NCBI GenBank assembly: GCA_023014485.1
Contig: JAJOZX010005527.1
Span: 238,501 to 302,500 of the forward strand
Direction of reading: 5' to 3'
Length of the DNA stretch: 64,000 nt
Source: Bathynomus jamesi
Taxonomy: Eukaryota; Arthropoda; Malacostraca; Isopoda; Cirolanidae
A program made the translations under genes and the position numbers. Under the pieces are notes generated by a model. It was given only the letters and a program-made list of their open reading frames with translations. It made no database searches and had not been told where the DNA came from. Below, in pieces: positions 20,690 to 31,850 of this stretch. Numbering within the stretch: the first letter of the stretch is position 1; each line of letters begins with the position of its first letter.

Positions 20690-21731
20690 TAATCATCAGA
20701 AAAACACACAATGATGTATATCATATGGGGGTACCACAGACACTAACTACATTAAGAAAAACTTATTGGATACCCAAGGAAGGATCACTGTTAAAACAGT
20801 CCTGAGTGAGTGTGTTACATGTAGGCGTATTCATGCTAGGCCCTATAGGAAACCAAATCCTCCTGCTTTGCCAGAGGAGAGAGTTACTCTCAACAGACCC
20901 TTTGAGACTGTAGGCATTGACTATACAGGAGCATTGACTGTAGGGGTGGGTGACACTGAACAAAAAATGTACATTGTACTGTTTACATGTGCTGCCTCAC
21001 GAGCTGTTTATTTGGATGTTGTGGAGGACCTTACAGCAGAATCTTTTGTTGCTGTCTTTAAGAGATTCTGTGCACGACATTCAGTACCCAAGACAGTTTG
21101 GACTGACAATGCTACATATTTCAAAGCTGGTGAACAAGTCATCCACGACTTGTTAAGCAATGAAATCACACAATTATATATACAAAATCAAAACATAAAG
21201 TGGAAGTATATTCCGGTTGCCTCTCCTTGGTATGGTTCTATCTGGGAGAGGAATATACAAACAGTAAAGAATTGCTTGAAGAAAGCAATTGGCAAAAAAC
21301 AGATACACTTATTTGGGTTACTCACTCTCCTGGCTGAGATTGAGAACATCATTAACAATAGACCACTCACTTATGTGAGTGACAACATTAATGACCCAGA
21401 ACCATTAACTCCAAATCATTTGATTCGTGGAGAACAAGTTAGTCTCCTGCCGGACTACAATATAGACTCTTCAGAAGACCCAAACTGGACTCAACGACAT
21501 GATGAGCTCCAGACTAAGTTACAACATTTAACTAGAGTTAAAGCTCATTTCATTAAACAGTGGAAAACTGAGTACTTGATGGGTCTAAGGGAGAGACATA
21601 AACAAATGACTAAGAAGGATTGGTCTGACACAATTAAGGTAGGGGACCTTGTTCTCATACATGACAGTACTCCAAGACAATACTGGCCTCTGGCTAGAGT
21701 TTCAGAACTCAGACCAGGGGCAGACGGGTAA
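20690..21731 (+). pseudogene. BEL/Pao integrase
   Basis: HNDVYHMG at about 20.71 kb and ECVTCRR at about 20.81 kb form the HHCC zinc finger, but in different frames. From 20766 a 321-residue frame holds the DDE triad: Asp in VGIDYTG, Asp in VWTDNATYF and Glu in SIWERNIQTVK. A DUF5641-like tail (GDLVLIHDSTPRQYWPLARV) follows, with its expected continuation in another frame at about 21.73-21.80 kb. The triad is intact, but the zinc finger is frameshifted. Confidence 0.9.
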
Positions 21732-21736
21732 CAAGA

Positions 21737-22243
21737 GTGGTCAAATTAAGGACTTCAACGGGTGACACAACAAGAGACATTTCTCTTTTGTACCCTTTAG
21801 AGTCTGGACCCAAAACAATGGACTTTGGAGAACCTTCTCCACTGACAGTAACAACTGGAGACACTGAACTTCCAGTAACTATTCCTTTGACAGTAGGAGT
21901 GGTAACGCATCCTACTACAACATTGACAGACAAGACCTCAGCGACAAACAGCATTAAAGGCGCGACTATTTTTACAACAAAAAATAGATGCTGGGGAATT
22001 GTAATTTTATCTTCTAACTTTCATTTTTTCTTTTCTTATGGTAAAGACCATAGACAGTTTCATCCTATGGATGTATATTTTCTCTTCTAATTAAATGCTA
22101 CACCTTCTCTATGAGAAGGTGAGGATAGGCACTGTTAATCAGATTAACAGGCATTTACAGTTAAATAGTTAGCTAGTCTACACTCAGACAAAAAATTGGT
22201 GACAATGACACCAAAATTTTTATCTCCCGGGGCCCCCAGTATA
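21737..22243 (+). other. BEL/Pao 3' tail between integrase and LTR
   Basis: An open but low-similarity stretch (21737-22090) continues the polyprotein C-terminus in part. It is followed by non-coding sequence with CCCGGGGCCCCCAG just before the 3' LTR, where a polypurine tract would be expected but is not obvious. Confidence 0.5.
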
Positions 22244-22920
22244 TGGAAAACTGATGAGTGGGTAGTTGGGAGGTAACGAAAATGGTTCACTGAGTAGGTA
22301 GGTAGTTAATCTAACAATTATTAAATTCCTTTTATGTTAATAACTGGGTGGAAGAAACCAATTGGTTGCTCACCAGAGTTATTCTCCACACTAGTATTTA
22401 TATACTGTGTGGGAGGAGCGTGCTCGGTAATAGAACATTACCGCTCAACCAACCGAGGAATAAACCAAGACAACGCTGGTACAAGAAGCCCCGCGAAGAG
22501 GAGAACAAAGGGAGAACGAAAACGAAGAACGGGGCGAGAGGACGTACCAGCAAAGTACGCTCTCGATAACTAAACCACAACCGGAGAAGGGAGAGACTCC
22601 AATAACTAAAAGTAAGTGACTAATTGAGTTTTTACACCAAAGTTAATCGCATTAAATTAAGCTGGGTCAGACAAGTTAGGCCTACATTGTGGCCTAAGAC
22701 CCAGCATCAACTCATAGCTTAACAAAGGTGAAGGTAGATTGCCCTAACCTAATTCTTGTGAGGAATCCTACTGTGGACCTCAATTTATCTGCCCGCTCTG
22801 GACCATTTCCGGAATCTCTAGGCTGACCCCTCTAGGCTAGACTTGATCTACTCTATAGTTAGACTGGAGATATAAGGGGTGGGTTAATTGTGGACCAATT
22901 CATACAGAGCATTTTTCGCA
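22244..22920 (+). repeat. BEL/Pao 3' LTR
   Basis: See the 5' LTR. It ends TTTTTCGCA and is followed by TATAGGTGG. Confidence 0.95.
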
Positions 22921-23159
22921 TATAGGTGGTTCAAAAAAAGGGAGTAAAAAAATGTAACAACGAAATTTAATCGGGGCACCCCGCAAAAACGTTATGTTTG
23001 ACAAGAAAATAATACAGTAAAAATTTCACGACAATCAAATAATATTTAGAGGTCGCTACCAAAGAAGACATTTCGTAATAATAAGAACGCGTGACAACAG
23101 TAGCTGTGATGGAAGGACCAATGCAGGAACTCTCCCTCTCTCTGGCTATTTGGGGTAAA

Positions 23160-25235
23160 ACTCGAGACTATACCAAACTATACCAACTTTGAGGTGCGTA
23201 GCTACCTCCTTGGCCCTCTGGAATGCAGCATCTGATTCCCAGGCTTCAGGGTTCTTCAGTAGGAAGCCGTCATCTAGACCGAAGATTCGAAAGAATGCCG
23301 GTGATTGTCCGCTGAAGAAGGAACTGATCTTTTACTCCTGAATGGCAGACGTGTCCACGACGGCCCTCTTTAGTGGATCCATCTCTTGTGCTGCCTGGAG
23401 CATCTTTTGTGCCATCGCACTCTTATCTTCCACAGTGAAAGACCCCGAGTCGTCATATAGCGCCAGAGGGACGAGGTGCTCACTTACTGTAAGTACCAGA
23501 GATGGCCTTGAAACTTCTTGGGTGCCGCTGCCGAAATCTTTGGATGGATGCTGTGGTATCGTTGGAGCTCCTTCAACAGCCAGAGGTCTTTTGCAGAGCA
23601 AGATGGGGCGCAGGAGTGAGGAACCAGGCCTTCAGGTATACCTTGATGACGAAATCACATACCGCCTTCAGACCCGTCTCCTCTCGCAGAGTCAGCTTGA
23701 ATTGAGCCCAGAACATCCAGAGCTTCAGAGAATAGATGGCTTTGGCCATCCACCTAGCGCGATGGAGACCTTGTGGAGCCCTGAAGCGGATCCCATGGGG
23801 AGGAACCCCACCGAGAAAGATGATCGATAGCTCCAGGAGTTCTCGATAATCGTCCCTGGGCTGGTAGATCTCAAGTTGTTCCGTCGCAAACTTGATGATC
23901 TCGTTTGCCATTTCCATCAACCAGGGATTTGAGTCTGTCCTTCTCCGTTGAGAGGATGCTTTCGTCGATTAACCCCCACTTCTGCTGGAAACGTTTGAAC
24001 CTCACTATATCGGGACCTGTCAACGGACCCATCACTGACGTAAAGGCCGCTTCCAATACAATCTCAAGGATGTGGTGTCGACAGGGCAGATGTAAGTGTT
24101 CCTTCTTCATCTTCTGCTCCAACAGAATACAGGCTCCATGCACCTGTATTACTTGCTGTCGTGTCGAAACATATCGCCACAACACGGTCTTTTACCGACC
24201 ATTCTTCAATGACCTCAATAACAGCCTCCGCCATAGACTTTCCGGTGCCAGACGGTAGTTTCGGCACGCCGAGGAGCTGCGTTGCATCGCCTCCCGATAG
24301 CAGGATTGGAAGACGGTCAACGACATCCTTCCCCATGATGTCGGTCATCATCTTGCCATCCCAGTGGACGATAAGTGGCGCCGTGAGGGAGAACTTCTTT
24401 TTGATGATGATTGCGATGTTCTCACGATGCTGGATTCGATGGCGGCGAATTGAGGATCGACTGATGGTCAACTGAGAAACTTCATGACCCAAGCTCCGAA
24501 CTGTGGATGCCAGGAAGTACACGGCGTTTCTGTCAGAGACTTTAGACCGATCGAGAGCTGCAGAGACAGTTTGGTCGATTACACGGTTCCTTGGACGCTT
24601 TGGAGGCTGTGCCGCCGAAGTTGATGGTCTAGGTGATCCCCGTCCTCACTGCTAGAAGATGAAGAAGTCAGAACAAAGTGTTCCTCCCATTTCTCGGTCT
24701 TTTCTTCTTAAGCAAGTCGTCGTGTTTTTGCTTGTGCTAGTCGATCGTTCTTCCTCGCCTCCTTCTTTGCAAGGTTGCGATCGACTGGGCTCATGGAACC
24801 AGGTCGCCCAATCTTTCGTTGCTCTTGAAGGAATAACTTATCCTCCTCGATCTTTGTGATGTCTATGGCGTTGCTGTGGGCAATATCGAAAAGCCAATCG
24901 AGGGTAGAACTAAATGTCTTCCCTTTCTGTTCGAGGCCCGCTGACCTCTTGGCTGAATTATTTTCATTTTTCTTCAACTTCTTCCACTCGTCGAAAATCA
25001 TGACCACTGCGTCACTTACATGCTTCTTCAGTCTTGTGGGAAAGCGTGCTTTCCCCCAAAAGTCTATCAGTGCGTCTGCAGTTAAAGCAGCACTTTCCCT
25101 CACAGTTTTCTTCTTCGTCAAATTGTGATGAAAAAAGAAGGTCATGGCCTCTCTCTTAGTAGGAAGCTTCGCTCCCCTGAGTTCTTCACGCCGCGGACCG
25201 ACCAGCCAGACATTGGTATCACCTCTGGTTTTCAT
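23160..25235 (-). pseudogene. decayed transposase-like gene (D-T-T-x-x-N-T-G / CRHH family)
   Basis: Minus-strand frames join in order. An N-terminal part (25235-24708) contains LDWLFDIAHSN and FLQEQRKIGRPGSMSPVDRN. The core (24522-24064) holds ICFDTTASNTGAW. After a frameshift comes ACILLEQKM with LPCRHHILEIVLEAAF (24185-23871). Next are LHRARWMAKAIYSLKLWMFWAQF (about 23.75 kb), a C-terminal frame to a TAA at about 23.33 kb and, beyond it, SPAFFRIFGLDDGFLL. The order of an acidic D motif, a C/H motif and a late N/H-A-R-W helix suggests an RNase H-fold transposase, by inference. The same layout appears in the TIR element at 44.9 and 55.6 kb. The family is known to me only as uncharacterised arthropod and cnidarian proteins. 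Non-functional here. Confidence 0.6.
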
Positions 25236-26027
25236 GCTTCATCAATAGCAACAGTAACTCAGAACCTGAGGATGAAAAAGAGTACATGATGTAGTATGTC
25301 ACATGATCTATTTAATTCTATTAATTATTAATAATTCGTCATATAGTACAATGTACATCTAATTTAAACAATGAGAAAAAAATACTATAAACGCTTAGAA
25401 ATATTTGTATTTGATTCAGTAAATTATTTACTTATTTATTTATTTATTTCACTATTTCAAGACTTTCCATATAAATTGGGCTTTATTTGGTAACGGGCAA
25501 AATCCGGCAGGCGGTAATTCCACAAACATGCATAGACAATTAGACAATTCATAATTTACTCATTTTAAATTGCATACATAGGTACCTATCGTAATTTCTT
25601 TTAATTAAAGAAAAGGTAGTGTATATTCTAGTTAACAATAATTTGTCATTAATTAGCTTACCTAACTCAAATCTGATGATATACGATATCGTATGAACCG
25701 ATGTTAGCACCTGCAATATTGCGTGCTCTCGCCACGAGTCACATTAACTAACGGCGTTAACAAACCGAACTACAGTTGACACAAGTTTTATACATATTAT
25801 ACATGTATAAACAAGATGTGATCCATCACGAACTAGTTTTTGCAGCACTTTTGCATATGTTGACAAGAATACTATACAAACAATATAAGAGTGAAACTTC
25901 AACGCTCGGTAGCGACCTTATAATATTGGTCGATCGAGCTAAATTTTTTACTGAATTATTTTCTCATTATATGGAACGTTTTGGGGAGGTGCCGCATTTA
26001 GAAATCGGAACTTCATTTTTTTTTACC
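25236..26027. other. AT-rich non-coding stretch
   Basis: No gene recognised. It includes a TTTATTTA run at about 25429-25450. It is bounded by the decayed gene on one side and the right inverted-repeat copy on the other. Confidence 0.6.
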
Positions 26028-26640
26028 ACGATTGGTTAGATTAAGTCGTAATATTTTCGTTAGTTTTAACGTTTTATTTGATTAGGTATACGCGGACAAA
26101 GTTGGGGAAAGCAAACTACACTAGGATAATGTAGGGGAACGTAAACTACACTACGATAATGTAGGGGAACGTAAACTACACTAGGATTATGTAGAGGAAC
26201 GTAAACTACACTAGGATAATGTGGGGGAACGTAAACTACACTAGGATAATGTAGGGGAATGTAAACTACACTAGGATAATGTAGGGGAACGTAAACTACA
26301 CTAGGATAATCTAGGGGAACGTAAACTACACTAGGATAATGTAGGGGAACGTAAACTACACTAGGATAATGTAGGGAAACATAAATTACACTGCTCCATA
26401 TATATATATATATTATATATATATATATATATATAAGACTGTACATAATCATCACCCAGCTCTAATCAATGCTAGGGTTAGGCATAGTTTGGGGTTAGGA
26501 AATAGTTTTTGATAGGTTAGGTTAGATTTGATAGGTTAGGTTAAGGCCAGATATATATTGTGCTATTTCATGGGATTTATATCCTGCTAATAAAGCTTAT
26601 CATCATCATTATCATTATTGTTATGATTATCAAATGAAGC
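26028..26640. repeat. right copy of the inverted repeat pair, with minisatellite expansion
   Basis: It starts ACGATTGGTTAGATTAAGTC and continues through ATATTTTCGTTAGTTTTAACG, the 30-bp minisatellite, CACTGCTCC, (TA)n and GCTATTTCATGGGATTTATATCC to CAAATGAAGC. This is the inverted image of 15127-15420 with about 300 bp of added tandem repeats and extra sequence after the TA tract. Confidence 0.7.
26101..26400. repeat. 30-bp minisatellite, about 10 units
   Basis: The unit GTAGGGGAACGTAAACTACA plus CTAGGATAAT repeats without gaps, with few changes per unit. Because 30 is a multiple of three, the minus strand stays open and would give a repeated decapeptide, which is not evidence of coding. Confidence 0.95.
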
Positions 26641-27299
26641 ATTTAATTAATTCTTTAACGACGGATTTTTTTGTAGTGTTAAGTTATGAATGCGTGTACT
26701 TGAAACGTTACCAGTTTGTACTAGGAATGCATAAAGAGATCAATAAGTTTTCGTTGATTCCAAAGATTATTACTTTAAATGTATACAAATATGTTTCAAG
26801 CTTCTTCACTATATATTTCGTAAAAGACTGATTGTAAAGATTTCATAAAAGATTTTTGTCCAGTGAAACTGGAGATATTCTTTGTTCCCTAGCGACGCTA
26901 GGATCGCTGAAGTTGAAAATGAACAAATCAGAGACATTCGATGCGTGATTTAGCGGTTATAGGCAAAAAATGGAAAAGAAAGTTATTATTTTATTAAAAA
27001 ATTATGTACAGAAGACACAAGGCATTCATATCATTTCCATGATGTAATTCAAATCATAAAATCATTGTATTTACAACACATTGTTCAATAAACTATCAGT
27101 ATCACTAGTAACATTGTCCTCTGGTCGTAAGGCATTCGTAATAGAATTTCTCAGTTCATCTGCACTAAATTATTCCATTTTGAATTTCCCGTCTCTCGAT
27201 TTAACACGTCTCATTTGATGAATATCTGGTGATGGGGAGTATCAAATAGGCAATTTTTGTGAGGAGCAGCATTTCGTTCAGTTTGTACAGAGCATCCAG
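26641..27299. other. mostly non-coding stretch with one short remnant frame
   Basis: On the minus strand near 27075-27220 an ATG opens RRVKSRDGKFKME, then a TAA, then FSADELRNSITNALRPEDN in the same frame. It looks protein-like but is too short to assign. Nothing else is supported. Confidence 0.35.
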
Positions 27300-28195
27300 G
27301 TTATAATTTTCAGACCAACAAAGACCCTAAGATCCACTCATGGCTGGTCTAACTAACTGTGTTCGTAATTGTGTATTGTGCATGTCCTCCGTGGTGGCGG
27401 AGGGGACCTACAATTTAACGTGGGGTCCGAACCACAAGGAACATAAGAACATAAGAAATTTTTATAGTGGGCACACTAGGGGCCACTTCGGCCCATCGAG
27501 GCGGCTCCACTATGTAAAAACTGCCTGTACATTGGCAACAACCAATTTTTACAAAACTAAATAATTATCAATTTAAAACTAATTAATTATCAATTTAAAA
27601 CTAAAGATAGAATCACTGGATCCAGAGGATCAAGTCATAATAGACTACTATCCACAAATATGTTACACTCTATATCTATTTATAACCGACATGCAAATAT
27701 ATCAGATCCAAAGAATCTACTCAATTTCATTACGGTATCCATCAATACCAATACCTTGCCAACCAAAAATAAGTCACGGTAATTTACAACCATATACATT
27801 ACAATATATATACTTAGGAGGAAAAGTGTAAGTGTGGCTGTAAAGACTGTACAGTAATGTAGAAATGTGTGTGTGCACCCATTTTGGGTCTCCCATTTAA
27901 AGGTGTTTGTGGGGCAAGTGAAGATCATGAGTTTTTCAATACCTCACAGTACTATGGGAGGCACTGCTCGGCAGAGGAATCTCTTTAAAATGGGTGTGTA
28001 AGGACAGAGAGTATCCCCTAACCCAAGATGCTGCCTCCCTATATCCCACAACACTTGTAAAACTATGTTTTCTTAAATTTGTTCTACATCTTGGCTTAAA
28101 TAATTTCATACATGAACTCCAGTCTGGTTATTGTGATCTTTAATGAAAAGAGAATCAAAATCTATCTTATCGACCCTTAATTTTACTACCTTAAA

Positions 28196-30965
28196 CTATA
28201 CCAAGCTATCAACATATGCGTCTAATCGATTTTTAAACATGTTTATAGACGTACTACTAATTACTTCTATCGGCAAACTATTCCAGCTATTTACTATTCT
28301 ATACGTAAAAAAGTGTTTGGCAACTTCTGTCTCAAACCTTCTACTTGTCAACTTAGACCCGTTATTTCTAGTCCTTTTATATTGAGATATTTCGAAAAAG
28401 CTATCTCTATCTACGTTATCGAACCCATTCATAATTTTGAAAACCTGAATTAGATCACCCCTTAGCCTCCTAGTCTTGAGTGCAGTCAATTTTAACTCTT
28501 TAAGCCTATCCTCGTACGAATTTGACCCAAGCGAAGGAATCATCTTAGTTGCTCGTCTTTGAACTCTTTCGATTTTGTTTATATCTTTGCGCATATGCGG
28601 ATTTCAAAATTGGATCGCGTACTCCAAATGGGGTCTAACTAATGATTTATAAAGAGGAACTATAATATCGCGCGATTTGTACTCAAAATTCCGAGCTATA
28701 AAACCTAACACTTTGTTCGCTTTATTGACCGCTGCTGTACTTTGTTTCGCTATTTTAAATCACCAGTGACTATAACTCCTAAATCTTTTTCCTGCTCTAC
28801 GCTTATCAACTCTTTCCCTGACATACCATACACAAAATTACCGTTACGCGAACCTGTATGTAAAATTTTGCACTTATCGACGTTAAATCTCATTTGCCAT
28901 GTGACTGACCAATCAACGATTTTATTCAGATCATTCTGGCTTTTACCTCTATCTTCGTCATTAATCGCCCTACCACCCAGCTTCGTGTCATCCGGAAACT
29001 TTGAAACTGTACTGACTAGGCCGACATCTAAATCGTTAATATATATAAGAAAAAGCAAGGGGCCCAATACAGAACCCTGAGGAACGCCACTCGCTACATT
29101 AGCCCAACACGACTCCACTCCATCAGTGACCACCCTCTGTTTCCTACCTCGCAACCACTCTTCTATCCAATTTATTACTACACCCCTGATTCCATGAGCC
29201 TTAGTTTTCTCAATGAGTCTTTTGTGCGGTACGGTGTCAAACGCTTTTTGAAAATCTAAATACACTACATCAACCGCCCGATGACTATCGTAAACGTCAA
29301 CCACGCTTTGAAAAAATTCTAAAAGATTAGTTAAGCAAGATTTGTTTCGCCTAAAACCGTGCTGCGTATTTCTAAGTTATGCAATTCTAAGTGTTCGACT
29401 ATACGATCCCTAATTATTGATTCCAGTAGCTTACCTACAACAGACGTTAAACTGATTGGCCTATAATTTCCCGCCGCACCTTTATCGCCTTTCTTAAAGA
29501 TAGGTGTTACGTTTGCTAACTTGAAATTATCTGGTACGCACCCCTCAGAAATAGACGCATTAAAAATCTTTGTTAGCGGCACAACAATGCTATCTTTTAA
29601 TTCTTTTAGTTGTATGGGATATATGGAATCCGGCCCCGGTGATTTACGCGTTTTCATTTTATCAATATAGCGCATTACCTCCCCTTCACTAACCACAATA
29701 TTATCCAAAATATTACCATTATCAAAAGGTATTATGTCTATGACCGTAGGGATATTCGTTACATCTTCTATAGTAAAAACTGACGTAAAGAATTCGTTTA
29801 GCAAGGTAGCCATTTCCTTGTTTTCAGAAACTAGATCTCCGTTAACATTTTTCAACGGCCCCAAGACACTTTTTACTGGATTTCTATTGTTGACGTATTG
29901 AAAGAATCGCTTGGGGTTTTCTTTACCGTCACGAGCTATGGAGATTTCAAATTCGCGCTTGGACTTTTTTATCACTTTTCGCTTCACGCCTTAGAGATAT
30001 GTAGTTGTTTCGTAACCACAAATTGTCTTTATCGCACTTATGTAGCCTATAAGCCCTATCTCTACTCTTTATAATGTCTCCTACTCTAGACCACAAGGGC
30101 TTGTTATTTACTTTCGCACGCTTAATTTTGTACGGTACACATTCCTCATTTATAGTCCTAAATACTGTTTCAAACGATTCCCACATTAGTTTTGCGTTGG
30201 AGTTCCCCATTACGTTTTCCCAATTGACGTGTGACAATTTATTTCGAAATTTACAAAAGTCTGCGTGCTGGAAGTTGGAATTTTAGTCGAGTTAGCTGGT
30301 TTCGAGTGACTTACTGAGAGGACAAACTCTACCATATTGTGATCGCTATTGCTTAACGGTTCTATTACTTGAAGATCAGTAATTAGCCTATCATCCGTAG
30401 TTATTACTAAATCTAAAATACTGTCCAACCTCGTAGGTTCCCCAACCTTTTGAATAAGAAAGCTATCCTCGAGAAAATTAACTAAACGATTACCTTCCGC
30501 GTCTCCCTGCATTGTATCGTAATTCACGTTGGCGCAATTAAAGTCACCCATAACTAAAGCCTGCTCACTACCTATTATTCTCTTTAGTTCACGATATAAC
30601 GCTTCGTCCGTATCAGCTGTTTGATTAGGGGGCCTATATATAACCGCAACAACAAGTTTGAAATCGTTCAATTTAAGTTCTGCTATAGTCGAATCTATTG
30701 GTTCTGGAATTGTGTGCTTTACTTCTATAACGTTCGCAATATTATCTTTGATATACAACATAACACCGCCTCCTCGCCTACCTATTCTGTTTTTAACAAA
30801 AAGTCTATAACCTCTAATTTGATACTCCCCTACAAAGTCACGTGTTTCAGTGCTAAGCCACGATTCATTTATCGCAATTAAATCATAGTCTTTACAAGCA
30901 ATTAAAGAAAAAAATTCGTTTATTTTATTTCGTAAGCTACGAGCATTTAAGGATAGAACCTTCAA
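28196..30965 (-). pseudogene. CR1-like ORF2: endonuclease and reverse transcriptase
   Basis: The endonuclease occupies 30965-30210, with LSLNARSLRNK, AINESWLS, GGGVMLYI, VMGDFNCA and SNSDHNMVEF, so the N, E, D and SDH residues are all present. Reverse transcriptase spans 29987-28750: SPGPDSI, NYRPISLTSV, VYLDFQKAFDTVPH (motif A) and GVPQGSVLGPLLFLIYIND. The active-site motif reads FPDD instead of FADD (about 29.0 kb). The C-terminal frame is 28594-28196 (IERVQRRATKMI, VNSWNSLPIEV). Frameshifts occur near 30.22, 29.96 and 29.33 kb, and a TGA near 28.60 kb replaces an expected Trp. Reverse transcription at the nicked target is the known role; this copy cannot perform it. Confidence 0.9.
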
Positions 30966-31015
30966 ATTGTTTGTAATTGCGACACCTTCGCGAGCGCAGG
31001 GGAAATTTGTGGAAT

Positions 31016-31778
31016 TTACGCTGGGACCGTTCGAGTTACGGCAGCCTGAAAAGAAGAGACAGTATTATGAAATAGTCTTCCTAAACGCGCAGCTCCAACG
31101 TCATTAAGATGAAGTCCATCTCCGAGGAACAAGTCCCTCCTGCCGTAGAAACTGTTCCAAAAATTCGCAAAATGCACTCCTTCCTGTTGGCAAAGAGACT
31201 TTAGGTTATTGTTAATATAGGTCGCCTTGCTGTAGAAATCGTTACGTTGGATAATTCGAGGAAGTATACCTGTTAAAACAATCTTATTAGTTTTTTCCTT
31301 TAATCGCTCTAGTAAGTCCCTGTACCTAGCCAGCAGTTCTTCCGATCTAGAATTTAAAACGTTATTAGTACCGACATGAATAACATACGTTGTGTCCTCG
31401 GCGGTACCGTCTGTAAAATGGTCAACACTATTAGTTATATCCTCCACCCTTGCACCAGGGTAGCAGTAACGGCGCCTACGACGAGGGTTTCTCCCACAGA
31501 ATTCCTCGAGCTGCCCTCGAACAATGGAATCGCTATTGTAGTCATAGGGCCTCCATGTTTCTTGCAACTTTCCAAAACCGACAATATTTTGCCAGCTTTT
31601 TTCTTTTTGAGCCCTCCTTTTTTAGTAGGGACAATTTCTTTGCAGCATGCACAGTAGCTAGAAAATTTTCCTCTAATTTCTCCACTTTCTTGACTCCCCT
31701 GGCCCATTTCCAGGATGCCTTCCTATCCTCAAGAGACTTTAATTCGAACAAAGAGTCTATCAGAAGTCCGTTAGTCAC
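31016..31778 (-). pseudogene. CR1-like ORF1 with SGNH/GDSL-type esterase
   Basis: Three overlapping minus-strand frames: 31778-31542 (charged, coiled-coil-like), 31707-31435 (with CACCKEIVPTKK) and 31567-31016. The last carries YPGARVEDI, TYVIHVGTNNV (GxND-like block), ILTGILPRI and FLGDGLHLNDVGAARLG (D-x2-H catalytic block), the layout of SGNH hydrolases. The Ser-bearing GDS block would lie near 31.6 kb. Such esterases are found in CR1 ORF1 proteins and probably act with lipids or membranes. Two frameshifts separate the parts. Confidence 0.75.
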
Positions 31779-31850
31779 AATAACATTTTTTCTCGAGTGC
31801 GTTTGAATGAATGTGCTACCACCACTGGCCCTGATTCGGTTGTCAAGTTT

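Larger units (their letters stand above)
15456..22920 (+). mobile_element. BEL/Pao LTR retrotransposon, recent but with broken genes
   Basis: LTRs 15456-16129 (674 bp) and 22244-22920 (677 bp) start TG and end CA. By eye they differ only by two small indels. Gag, protease, reverse transcriptase, RNase H and integrase follow in BEL/Pao order over 6.1 kb. Stops and frameshifts interrupt the coding region at about 17.32, 18.42, 18.73, 19.14, 19.47 and 20.7 kb. The (TA)n tract at 15427-15454 and TATA at 22921 suggest insertion into a TA repeat, which obscures the target duplication. Confidence 0.92.
27300..31845 (-). mobile_element. CR1-like LINE, near full length, broken
   Basis: On the minus strand an ORF1 with an SGNH-type esterase (31.0-31.8 kb) precedes an ORF2 with an AP-type endonuclease and reverse transcriptase (28.2-31.0 kb). 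A 3' untranslated region of about 0.9 kb follows. Its last 140 bp, including TGGTCTGAAA near the terminus, recur at the 3' end of the LINE copy at 42.0-44.3 kb, which fixes the 3' end near 27300. Esterase-bearing ORF1 proteins are known in CR1 elements. Confidence 0.85.

Noticed and set aside
23342..24475. Long plus-strand frames opposite the decayed transposase
   Set aside because: They are antisense shadows; the minus-strand frames carry the family motifs.
26101..26400. CRISPR-like array
   Set aside because: The units are contiguous with no unique spacers, and the genome is eukaryotic.
26066..26455. 129-codon minus-strand frame with a repeated VVYVPLHYPS-like decapeptide
   Set aside because: It is the translation of the 30-bp minisatellite, whose unit length keeps the frame open by chance.
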